From Planctomycetales bacterium (GTDB lineage Bacteria > Planctomycetota > Planctomycetia > Pirellulales > Thermoguttaceae), in assembly GCA_007122045.1 (NCBI GenBank), contig SKJM01000241.1, positions 1 through 5,932 of the forward strand: 5,932 bases of DNA, given 5' to 3'. The notes beneath the pieces are model-generated. The model saw only the letters and a list, made by a program, of their open reading frames with translations. It ran no database searches and was not told the DNA's origin. The position numbers were made by a program, and so were the translations under genes. Below are positions 1 through 4,914 of the stretch, in pieces. Numbering within the stretch: the stretch's first letter is position 1; each line of letters begins with the position of its first letter.

Positions 1-136
1 AGCCCAGTTCGCCGTAGCCGAGGTCGTCGGCGAGAATGTAGATGATGTTCGGCCTGGGGGCGTCTTCCGCAGCCGGCGCCGGACGGCCGAAGGCGAGAGC
101 CGAGATGCTCAAGGCAAGCAACAACTGTTTTGGCAT
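1..136 (-). CDS. Sulfatase, N-terminal fragment (cut by window edge)
   Basis: Only the first 45 codons are present; the gene continues beyond base 1. Translation gives a Sec-type signal peptide (MPKQLL start, hydrophobic core LLLALSISALAF, likely cleavage after Ala-Pro-Ala-Ala at about residue 23). The mature N-terminus PNIIYILADDLGYGELG at residues 29-45 is the classic opening of the alkaline-phosphatase-fold sulfatases. Asp37 and Asp38 correspond to the paired aspartates that bind the catalytic divalent metal. The Cys or Ser formylglycine site lies outside the window, so subtype and substrate cannot be read. Start at 136 is supported by GAGGAA (plus bases 144-149) seven bases upstream. It begins 15 bases after the stop of the lipoprotein gene, so it is probably translated from the same mRNA. 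The family assignment is firm; the exact sulfatase class is unknown. Confidence 0.88.
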   Translation of the reverse strand, partial: MPKQLLLALSISALAFGRPAPAAEDAPRPNIIYILADDLGYGELG

Positions 137-151
137 GTGCAGGTTCCTCGC

Positions 152-589
152 TCAGTCCGACTGCAACTCGAAAGGCAACTCCTCCTGCCCCCGGTCGGCC
201 GAGAACGTCACTTCCAGTTCGCTGGATTCATTGTACCGTGCCGGGATGATCTGCTGGCGAACCTCCGTCAGTTGGCCGGGGAAGTCGTCGTCGGGGATCA
301 TCTCGCCGGTGTCGCGGAAAGACCGAATTTCGGCGCGGTACTCGCCCGGGCTGGGGCCGTCGCTTCGCGCGATGGAAAACCGCCCGTTCTCGATTTGCGT
401 GCCGGCCGAGGGACCCTCGCCTTTCGGGAGGAACAGGATAGCGCCGCTTTCGAGCGGCTGCCCGTCGAGCGTCACGGTGCCGGACACGCCGACGCGGTCG
501 ACGTCGGACCCGCCGCAGCCGGGCAGGACCGCGACGGCGAGCAACCCGGTGGCGAAAGCGGCGAATACGCGATGCCGGTGGAATGTCAT
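152..589 (-). CDS. Small transthyretin-like (carboxypeptidase-regulatory-type) lipoprotein
   Basis: The product is 145 aa. It has a lipoprotein signal peptide: basic start MTFHRHR, hydrophobic stretch to about residue 22 and lipobox L22-P-G-C25, so Cys25 should be lipidated. Gly, not Asp, at +2 is compatible with outer-membrane sorting under the usual rule. After a short GGSD linker, residues 34-56 (VSGTVTLDGQPLESGAILFLP) match the start of the transthyretin-like beta-sandwich common in small planctomycete lipoproteins, and IPARYNESSELEVTF at 115-129 matches their usual final strands. No catalytic residues are apparent; a binding or structural envelope role is an inference. In-frame ATGs exist at 640 and 598, but AAAGGA at 598-603 sits 8 bases before the ATG at 589, which also gives the cleanest signal peptide. 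It lies between the pseudopilin gene (78 bases upstream) and the sulfatase (15 bases downstream), a frequent planctomycete gene pairing. Confidence 0.85.
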   Translation of the reverse strand: MTFHRHRVFAAFATGLLAVAVLPGCGGSDVDRVGVSGTVTLDGQPLESGAILFLPKGEGPSAGTQIENGRFSIARSDGPSPGEYRAEIRSFRDTGEMIPDDDFPGQLTEVRQQIIPARYNESSELEVTFSADRGQEELPFELQSD

Positions 590-597
590 GAATTGCA

Positions 598-603
598 TCC
601 TTT
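598..603 (-). promoter_or_regulatory. Ribosome binding site deciding the lipoprotein start
   Basis: The minus strand reads AAAGGA here, with 8 bases to the ATG at 589. It overlaps the alternative ATG at 598 and so argues against that start. No comparable site precedes the ATG at 640. Confidence 0.6.
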
Positions 604-667
604 TGGTTTTCGAAGGAGGGCGAGGGGATCTATGCCCCATCCCGTCAGGGGCGCCCGGGCGGGGGGG

Positions 668-1603
668 TCAATTCCATGGCGGCTGGACGGGCTCGGCGCC
701 GGCCTGGCTGCTCAGCGCCTGCCACACGTCGAGCTGGATCGACTCGCTGGCGAAGTGGACCGACCCGTCGCACATCAGAACCTGCACGCCGCCGGGGTGG
801 CGGCTGCGCGAAGCCATGTAGTCCTGGTGGACGTTGCCGCCGCTGTGCGTGCAAGGCAAGCCCATTTCGGGACGGTCGGCGCAGCGGGCCATGTCGGGCG
901 CGGACGTGTTGGGCGTCAGCTTCGTGCTCACCTGGTAGCAGGAACTGTCGTCGTTCCAAATGCGCCCGCGACGGTCGATCGGGTCGCCCTGGTCCGAGGG
1001 CGATTGCAGCATTTCGGCCATGGCCAGCGTGTTCGAGGTGCCGTCGCGAATGTCGGCGATGCGCGCCCCGTACTCGAGGAAGAACGGCGACCGCTTGACC
1101 TGATCCATGTAGGTGTTTTGCCCCCAGATCAAGGCATAGTTGCCCTTGTATTCCTGGAAGACGTCGCTGGCGTGCCACATCCGCCTGGAGGTGTCGCTCG
1201 GACAATGCCAAACCGTGAGGTATTCGCCCACCGCCTTGGGCTGGCTCATCCACGACTTGGAGAAGTCATACAGGTCGTATCGGGTCGTCTGTTCCAAGTA
1301 CGGTAGAATGAACACGACGAACGGCGTGCGGATGTTACCCGCCTTGCTGCCGGTGACCGGATCGGCGCCGATGGCCCCCGGCGGGAAGCTGCCGTGGGCC
1401 GCGTGGTAGTTGTGCATCGCCAGCCCAAGCTGCTTCATGTTGTTGGCGCATTGCAACCTTCGCGCCGCCTCGCGCGCCGCCTGCACCGCCGGCAAGAGCA
1501 GGGCGATGAGAATGCCAATGATCGCGATGACCACCAGAAGCTCGACGAGGGTAAAAGCCGATCTTGGATCTTGGATTTTGGATTTCGGATTGTCGGTAAA
1601 CAT
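668..1603 (-). CDS. DUF1559 pseudopilin-like protein with prepilin N-terminus and H-X9-DG motif
   Basis: The product is 311 aa. Residues 16-30 read AFTLVELLVVIAIIG, the type IV prepilin / type II secretion pseudopilin N-methylation motif. Cleavage is expected between Ala16 and Phe17, with Glu21 as the conserved +5 glutamate, followed by a hydrophobic helix to about residue 41 and QAAREAARRLQCANNMKQLGLAMHNY, typical of DUF1559 (SBP_bac_10). The C-terminus carries H269, nine residues, then D279-G280: the H-X9-DG processing-associated motif. Ala instead of Gly before the cleavage site is common in planctomycetes. Cysteines at 52, 134, 222, 241, 251 and 278 could form disulfides outside the cell. 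Start 1603 was chosen because GGAG lies 6 bases upstream; ATGs at 1615 and 1636 have poorer sites, and the longer reading frame back to 2089 overlaps the PEP-CTERM gene. The family is huge in planctomycetes and of unproven function. It probably heads an operon with the lipoprotein and sulfatase. Confidence 0.9.
   Translation of the reverse strand: MFTDNPKSKIQDPRSAFTLVELLVVIAIIGILIALLLPAVQAAREAARRLQCANNMKQLGLAMHNYHAAHGSFPPGAIGADPVTGSKAGNIRTPFVVFILPYLEQTTRYDLYDFSKSWMSQPKAVGEYLTVWHCPSDTSRRMWHASDVFQEYKGNYALIWGQNTYMDQVKRSPFFLEYGARIADIRDGTSNTLAMAEMLQSPSDQGDPIDRRGRIWNDDSSCYQVSTKLTPNTSAPDMARCADRPEMGLPCTHSGGNVHQDYMASRSRHPGGVQVLMCDGSVHFASESIQLDVWQALSSQAGAEPVQPPWN
1560..1594 (-). repeat. Five degenerate heptanucleotide repeats inside the prepilin leader
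   Basis: On the plus strand five consecutive 7-base units read GATCTTG, GATCTTG, GATTTTG, GATTTCG, GATTGTC (minus-strand consensus CAARATC). They fall entirely within codons 4-15 of the pseudopilin gene and encode the leader segment DNPKSKIQDPRS just before the Ala16/Phe17 cleavage site. Because 7 is not a multiple of 3, three units encode a 7-residue period, giving the peptide an NPKSKIQ-DP pattern. The array ends where the conserved AFTLVE core begins. Confidence 0.8.
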
Positions 1604-1609
1604 CGGTTG

Positions 1610-1613
1610 CTCC
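1610..1613 (-). promoter_or_regulatory. Ribosome binding site deciding the pseudopilin start
   Basis: GGAG on the minus strand, 6 bases before the ATG at 1603. It overlaps the first codons of the alternative ATG at 1615, which itself has only a distant GAGG about 12 bases upstream. Confidence 0.5.
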
Positions 1614-1719
1614 ATGCCCGCGATTCGCCTCGACATGCGTGTTGCGGCGGAACCCGTGGCGGCACGCGCTTTTGTTTGGCCGAACGGCAACGCCCTGGAA
1701 TATGCCTTCGGAGCAACGA

Positions 1720-1748
1720 ACGGCACACGGCGTGTGCCTACTACATTG
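1720..1748 (-). repeat. GTAG-headed palindromic repeat, copy 1 (REP-like)
   Basis: Plus bases 1722-1738 (GGCACACGGCGTGTGCC) form a perfect palindrome around one central base. They are followed by TACTACATTG, so on the minus strand the unit reads CAATGTAGTAG and then the palindrome. The same unit recurs at 5624-5653 in the same orientation. A GTAG tetranucleotide 5' of a short hairpin is the layout of REP elements mobilised by RAYT (Y1-type REP-associated) transposases. It lies about 117 bases upstream of the pseudopilin start and outside any supported gene. Recurrence and symmetry are seen directly; REP identity is inferred. Confidence 0.65.
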
Positions 1749-1774
1749 CCCGCCGGCACGTACGCACGGCGGGC
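1748..1774 (-). terminator. GC-rich stem-loop downstream of the PEP-CTERM gene, possible terminator
   Basis: GCCCGCCG (1748-1755) pairs perfectly with CGGCGGGC (1767-1774) across an 11-base loop, starting 26 bases past the PEP-CTERM stop codon. No U-run follows on the minus strand, so it is not a standard intrinsic terminator; it could act with Rho or protect the mRNA 3' end. It directly abuts the REP-like repeat and overlaps a 12-bp palindrome GGGCGGCCGCCC at 1771-1782. Confidence 0.4.
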
Positions 1775-1800
1775 GGCCGCCCCGCTCACTCCCCACTCCT

Positions 1801-3105
1801 CTACACTCCCTCCTTCTTCCGCCGTCGCACCAGCAGTCCGCACGCCACAGCCGAAAGCAGCAGCAGCCACGTGCCCGGCTCCGGCACCACGTGCCCGGCG
1901 AGCATCAGGCTGCCGATTCCCGCATTGTTGCCAAAACCGGGTTCCATGCGCGACGAGGCCTCGATCTGCAGAACGTAATCGGTATTGGCAAGCAGGCGGT
2001 CGGTTCCCGAAAGGTCGAACGACAACCGCTGCGGCTGCAGCGCGGGGGACTCGTTCTGCGGATAAACATCCAGCACCGAATCGGACCACAGCACGTTCAT
2101 GGCGTCGTCGAGGAGGCTCAACTCAACGTCGAGCTGACGGTTGGGGCCTTGGAGGGCGCCGGCGTTGCTGAAAATGAACCAGTCCATGCTGAGCTGCGCC
2201 AGGTCGATCGGTAAGCCCTCGACGGCCAAGGAAATATCGACCGTCCAAGGCCCCTCGTTCCCGATATTGCGCCGGACGGCGAATTTGTCCTGGGCAGGGG
2301 AGGTGTCGAACAGAAAGAATCCGTCCGAGGCGGTCAGGTCGCCCGGGTTGGCCACGCCGTTGGTTTGCCAAGGGATATTGCTTGCGGTGAGGCCCGAGAC
2401 GGTCCGGCCGGCAAAGTCGGTGGCTAGGACGACGTCGAACACCTCGGCGCCGGTAATCGTGGCGCCGGCAAGGTGCGTATTGGCGCTGCTATTGTCGGCT
2501 CTCTGCCCGTACAACCGCACCTCGACGGGCCCCACGGCTCCGAAACCATCCTCCGGCAGGGTGGCCGTGAAGGTGTGGGTATTGTCCACGCCGGCGTCCG
2601 TCACGCCGATCAGTTGGCCCACCTGGTGGTCTGTCGTAAACGGTCCCCCGACGGAGTTCACCAGCAGGTAATAGTCGTTCGGGGCAGCGGGGCCGTTTCG
2701 CCACAGGTCGAAACTGACGGCGGCGTTGTTGAGATTCAACAGGTGCCCCGGCTCCGGCGCGATCGTGTAACTGACGAACCGGTCGCCGTTGATCGCCTGC
2801 TGGAGCGTCGATGCGGTTCCCCAATTGCGCAAGTTCATGTCGTAAGCGGACTGCCCGCCCGAGGTGTGAAACTCGAGCGCCGAGGGACTGAAGATATTCA
2901 CCCCCTCCACGAGTTCAACATTGGGGTGCAGCGTATTCGTGGCGGTCAATTCGAAGGTGTTCTTGTCGTGTACCTCGTCGCCGCGAATGCCCGAGAAATC
3001 GAAGTCGACAATGGTTGCGGCCCCGGCGGGCGGCGCGCCGGCGAGAGCGACGAGCAGACCCAGCATTCCAGCGATTGACGTGGTGGCAATGCTATTCTTT
3101 TTCAT
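1801..3105 (-). CDS. PEP-CTERM sorting-domain surface protein
   Basis: The product is 434 aa. It has a Sec signal peptide at residues 1-29 (MKKNSIATTS, hydrophobic GLLVALAGAPPAGA, cleavage near Ala29/Ala30). The C-terminus holds the complete PEP-CTERM tripartite tag: V-V-P-E-P at 406-410, hydrophobic helix GTWLLLLSAVACGLLV to about 426, and the basic end RRRKK. Exosortase (EpsH/Xrt family) should cut at this tag and attach or export the protein; no exosortase is in the window. Between the tags are about 375 residues of low-cysteine, Asp/Asn/Gly-rich beta-strand sequence that falls into two comparable halves (about 30-225 and 226-405). No catalytic motif is seen; a beta-sandwich carbohydrate-binding or matrix role is a guess. 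Start 3105 is set by GGAGGT 6 bases upstream and by the signal peptide; the frame extends back to 3225 without a better start. It has its own likely promoter and is not tightly coupled to either neighbour. Confidence 0.9.
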   Translation of the reverse strand: MKKNSIATTSIAGMLGLLVALAGAPPAGAATIVDFDFSGIRGDEVHDKNTFELTATNTLHPNVELVEGVNIFSPSALEFHTSGGQSAYDMNLRNWGTASTLQQAINGDRFVSYTIAPEPGHLLNLNNAAVSFDLWRNGPAAPNDYYLLVNSVGGPFTTDHQVGQLIGVTDAGVDNTHTFTATLPEDGFGAVGPVEVRLYGQRADNSSANTHLAGATITGAEVFDVVLATDFAGRTVSGLTASNIPWQTNGVANPGDLTASDGFFLFDTSPAQDKFAVRRNIGNEGPWTVDISLAVEGLPIDLAQLSMDWFIFSNAGALQGPNRQLDVELSLLDDAMNVLWSDSVLDVYPQNESPALQPQRLSFDLSGTDRLLANTDYVLQIEASSRMEPGFGNNAGIGSLMLAGHVVPEPGTWLLLLSAVACGLLVRRRKKEGV

Positions 3106-3111
3106 GGTTGT

Positions 3112-3117
3112 ACCTCC
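3112..3117 (-). promoter_or_regulatory. Strong ribosome binding site of the PEP-CTERM gene
   Basis: GGAGGT on the minus strand with 6 bases to the ATG at 3105. This near-perfect Shine-Dalgarno fixes the start over the upstream in-frame ATG at 3225. Confidence 0.8.
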
Positions 3118-3144
3118 AAACGCGATGAGGGGCACGCCTATGCC

Positions 3145-3163
3145 GGGGGGGGGTTGCGCCCCC
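3145..3163 (-). other. G9/C5 hairpin in the PEP-CTERM leader
   Basis: On the plus strand nine Gs (3145-3153), then TTGCG, then CCCCC (3159-3163). Five G:C pairs can close a 5-base loop. It sits in the predicted 5' untranslated leader, about 40 bases before the start codon. The homopolymer run is also a potential slippage site, so its exact length should be treated with care. Confidence 0.45.
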
Positions 3164-3214
3164 GACAGGGACCTTTCCGAACGGCGGCAGCCCAATCTGC
3201 CACCCCATCTTGGT

Positions 3215-3241
3215 TTTATAAGCAACGTAGATTCCCGTCAA
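3215..3241 (-). promoter_or_regulatory. Predicted sigma70-type promoter of the PEP-CTERM gene
   Basis: Minus-strand TTGACG (3236-3241) and TATAAA (3215-3220) each match the consensus at five of six positions. The spacer is 15 bases, two short of the optimum, so strength is uncertain. The predicted leader is about 100 bases. The -35 box lies only 6 bases from the inverted repeat at 3248-3322. Confidence 0.5.
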
Positions 3242-3247
3242 GCATTC

Positions 3248-3322
3248 TGGAGTGCGGCGGCTTGATGCCGCTTTGGATTTGTCATGTGTCTTTTCGAAGC
3301 GGCATCAAGCCGCCGTACTCCA
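3248..3322. repeat. Large inverted repeat, paired REP-like (BIME-like) element
   Basis: Arms 3248-3273 and 3297-3322 are 26 bases each and inverted, with one mismatch (G3254 opposite T3316) and a 23-base centre. Each arm starts at its outer end with TGGAG and holds its own short hairpin (GCGGC-8 bases-GCCGC at 3254-3271; mirrored at 3299-3316 with a wobble). Two head-tagged hairpins in opposite orientation is the architecture of a BIME, the paired form of REP elements. It begins 7 bases past the sulfatase stop codon, so in RNA the stem may also block readthrough or protect the mRNA 3' end. No U-tract follows. The inverted repeat is seen directly; the mobile-element reading is inferred. Confidence 0.7.
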
Positions 3323-3329
3323 CAAAGGT

Positions 3330-4724
3330 TCACCACCCCGGCGGCTGCCACGGCGCCGCCCCGCCGCGCTGAATGTGCCGGCGCATCGCGGCCTGCAACT
3401 CGCGGGCGATCTTCCCGTGACTGTCGAACAGGTTGTTCTGCTCCTGCGGGTCGTCGGCAAGGTTGTACAGCTCCAGCGGCGAGTAGGGATCGTTCTGCAG
3501 CAGCTTCCAGTCGCCGCGGATGACGGCGTGGTAGGCCTTTCCGCCGTAGCGCGGGCCGCCTTCGCGGCGCACGAAGTACAGCTCCCGCCGGCTGTCGTCG
3601 AGCCGCTCGCCCCGCAGCAGGGGGGCGAGGCTGACCGCGTCCAGCCCGCCGGGCAGGTCGGCCCCGGCCAGTTCCAGGAAGGTGGGGAACACGTCGAACG
3701 TCAGGCCGGCGTAATCGGTCCGCGAGCCGGCCTCCACGCCCGCCGGCCAGCGAACGGCGAACGGCACGCGCAGGCCGCCGTCGTAGTGGCTCTGCTTGCC
3801 GTCGCGCCACGGGTCGTTGTTCTGCGCGTGGGGCAGCGAGCCGCCGTTGTCGGAGGTGAACACCACGAGCGTATTCTCGTCGAGGCCCGCTTCCCGCAAC
3901 GCGGCCATGAACCGGCCCACCCCGTCGTCGAGGTGCTCGACGAACGCGACGTTGCGGGCCCGCCGCTCGGGCATGTCGGGGTCGCGGCGGCGGACCTTTT
4001 CCAGCCACTCCTTGGGCGGCTCGATGGGGAAGTGCGGCGCGTTGTAGGCGAGGAACAAAAAGAAGGGCTGCTCCTGCCCGGCCCGGCTGCGAACGTAATC
4101 GCACGCCCAGTCGGTGAACAGGTCGGTGGCGTGCCCTTCGGCCTCGATCACTTCCTGGTTGCGGCGCAGGTAGTTGTTGCCGTGCCGCCGGTGGTGCCAG
4201 TAGCTGTCCATCATGTCGCCGAGGAACCCGTGGAAGAAATCGAACCCCCGCTCGTTGGGCGTATTGGGCGATTCGAGCCCCAGGTGCCACTTGCCCACGA
4301 TGGCCGTATGGTAGCCGGCCTCGCCGAGCAGGTCGGCCAGGGTGGGCACCGCGGGATCGAAGTAGCCCCAGGAGTTCTCCGCGTGCGTGCGGATGACGCC
4401 CGGCACACCCACCCGGTCGGCGTAGCGTCCGGTCAGGATGGCCGCCCGGGTGGGCGAGCAGACGGTGCAGTTCGCGCGGACGCGGGTAAACAGCATGCCC
4501 TCCGACGCCAGGCGGTCGATATGCGGGGTGCGCACGTCGGTCGGGCCGTGCATCGAGACGTCGCCGTAACCGTGGTCGTCGGTCACGATCAGGATGACAT
4601 TGGGGCTTTCCGGCGGCCGGGCCTCCGCTCCCATGGCAATGGCCGCCGCTGAGAGGGCCGCAGTTGCGGCGAGAAGGCCCGCGGCCAGCCGGGCAAGACG
4701 ATACATCGGGCGAGCAGGGGGCAT
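3330..4724 (-). CDS. Exported formylglycine-dependent sulfatase
   Basis: The product is 464 aa and complete. It hydrolyses sulfate esters, probably on polysaccharides. The signal peptide (MPPARPMYRLARL, hydrophobic AAGLLAATAALSAAAIAMGA) is likely cut near residue 33. The alkaline-phosphatase-fold sulfatase domain has all expected landmarks: PNVILIVTDD with metal ligands Asp49-Asp50; C89-S-P-T-R93, the C-x-P-x-R signature whose Cys89 becomes formylglycine; GKWHLG with Lys145 and His147; APH with His231; SDNGG with Asp292 and Asn293; and Lys310 before GGLRVP. The C-terminal subdomain contains GDWKLL and LELYNLADDPQEQNNL, typical of arylsulfatase A/GALNS-type family S1 enzymes. Because the Cys-type site is intact, activity needs a maturase (FGE or anSME) encoded elsewhere. 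Start 4724 is set by AGGGAGGA 8 bases upstream; frames to 4823 or from 4706 lack a good site. Substrate cannot be read from sequence. Its own promoter and an operator-like palindrome lie upstream. Confidence 0.95.
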   Translation of the reverse strand: MPPARPMYRLARLAAGLLAATAALSAAAIAMGAEARPPESPNVILIVTDDHGYGDVSMHGPTDVRTPHIDRLASEGMLFTRVRANCTVCSPTRAAILTGRYADRVGVPGVIRTHAENSWGYFDPAVPTLADLLGEAGYHTAIVGKWHLGLESPNTPNERGFDFFHGFLGDMMDSYWHHRRHGNNYLRRNQEVIEAEGHATDLFTDWACDYVRSRAGQEQPFFLFLAYNAPHFPIEPPKEWLEKVRRRDPDMPERRARNVAFVEHLDDGVGRFMAALREAGLDENTLVVFTSDNGGSLPHAQNNDPWRDGKQSHYDGGLRVPFAVRWPAGVEAGSRTDYAGLTFDVFPTFLELAGADLPGGLDAVSLAPLLRGERLDDSRRELYFVRREGGPRYGGKAYHAVIRGDWKLLQNDPYSPLELYNLADDPQEQNNLFDSHGKIARELQAAMRRHIQRGGAAPWQPPGW

Positions 4725-4732
4725 GCGTGTGG

Positions 4733-4740
4733 TCCTCCCT
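4733..4740 (-). promoter_or_regulatory. Ribosome binding site deciding the sulfatase start
   Basis: AGGGAGGA on the minus strand, 8 bases before ATG 4724. The internal ATG at 4706 has no such site, and the ATG at 4823 lies upstream of the predicted promoter. Confidence 0.7.
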
Positions 4741-4772
4741 CGTTTCGTGTGATGGTGGCGATGTTTCCGCGT

Positions 4773-4788
4773 TGGAACCAGGGTTCCA
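4773..4788. promoter_or_regulatory. Perfect 16-bp palindrome at the sulfatase transcription start, candidate operator
   Basis: TGGAACC (4773-4779), AG, GGTTCCA (4782-4788): a perfect 7-bp inverted repeat with a 2-base centre. It begins 7 bases downstream of the predicted -10 box, so it covers the expected +1 region, the position of a repressor operator. The half-site TGnAAnC is loosely like LacI-family operators. It does not resemble the TTGAT half-site expected for the adjacent Crp/Fnr protein. A very short-looped RNA hairpin is the alternative reading. Confidence 0.5.
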
Positions 4789-4794
4789 GACGCC

Positions 4795-4803
4795 ATTATA
4801 GCA
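4795..4803 (-). promoter_or_regulatory. Extended -10 promoter of the sulfatase gene
   Basis: The minus strand reads TGCTATAAT: a perfect TATAAT with the TGn extension. The position 17 bases upstream (GTGTGC) is a poor -35 box, as expected for extended -10 promoters. The leader would be about 64 bases to the ATG at 4724. Confidence 0.65.
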
Positions 4804-4863
4804 TAGGCAAGGGGGGTGCACACCGGGCGCGCGGCAGCGTCCCGTGGTGCGGCGAGAAGAGTC

Positions 4864-4882
4864 GGCCGCAGTCGCCGCGGCC
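4864..4882 (-). terminator. Weak GC-rich hairpin after the crp-like gene
   Basis: GGCCGC (4864-4869) pairs with GCGGCC (4877-4882) across 7 bases, about 30 bases past the regulator stop codon. No U-run follows. In DNA this GC-rich a 6-bp stem can occur by chance, so this is a tentative call. Confidence 0.2.
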
Positions 4883-4914
4883 CACCCCCGGCGCCCTGAT
4901 CGGCCGCCCGCCGG

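Noticed and set aside
624..660. Short hairpins (GGGG/CCCC, GCCCC/GGGGC, GCCCGGGC) between the pseudopilin and lipoprotein genes
   Set aside because: Stems of 4-5 bp in very GC-rich DNA with no U-run are too weak to call as a terminator or processing site.
137..1306. 389-codon open frame on the plus strand opposite the lipoprotein and pseudopilin genes
   Set aside because: It spans two well-supported minus-strand genes and the gap between them, has no recognisable motif, and shows GC-shadow composition.
1604..2089. N-terminal extension of the pseudopilin reading frame by about 160 residues
   Set aside because: The extension overlaps the PEP-CTERM gene and the intergenic repeats, and a prepilin leader must lie close to the N-terminus. 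The start at 1603 has a Shine-Dalgarno.
3262..3308. TTGAT (3262-3266) and ATCAA (3304-3308) as a Crp/Fnr binding site
   Set aside because: The two halves are loops of the opposite REP-like arms, 37 bases apart, not the 4-base spacing an FNR-type dimer needs.
3252..4652. 466-codon open frame on the plus strand opposite the sulfatase gene
   Set aside because: It is the antisense shadow of a gene with every sulfatase active-site motif. Its own translation is Val/Arg/Gly/His-rich with no family pattern, as expected from reading GC-rich codons backwards.
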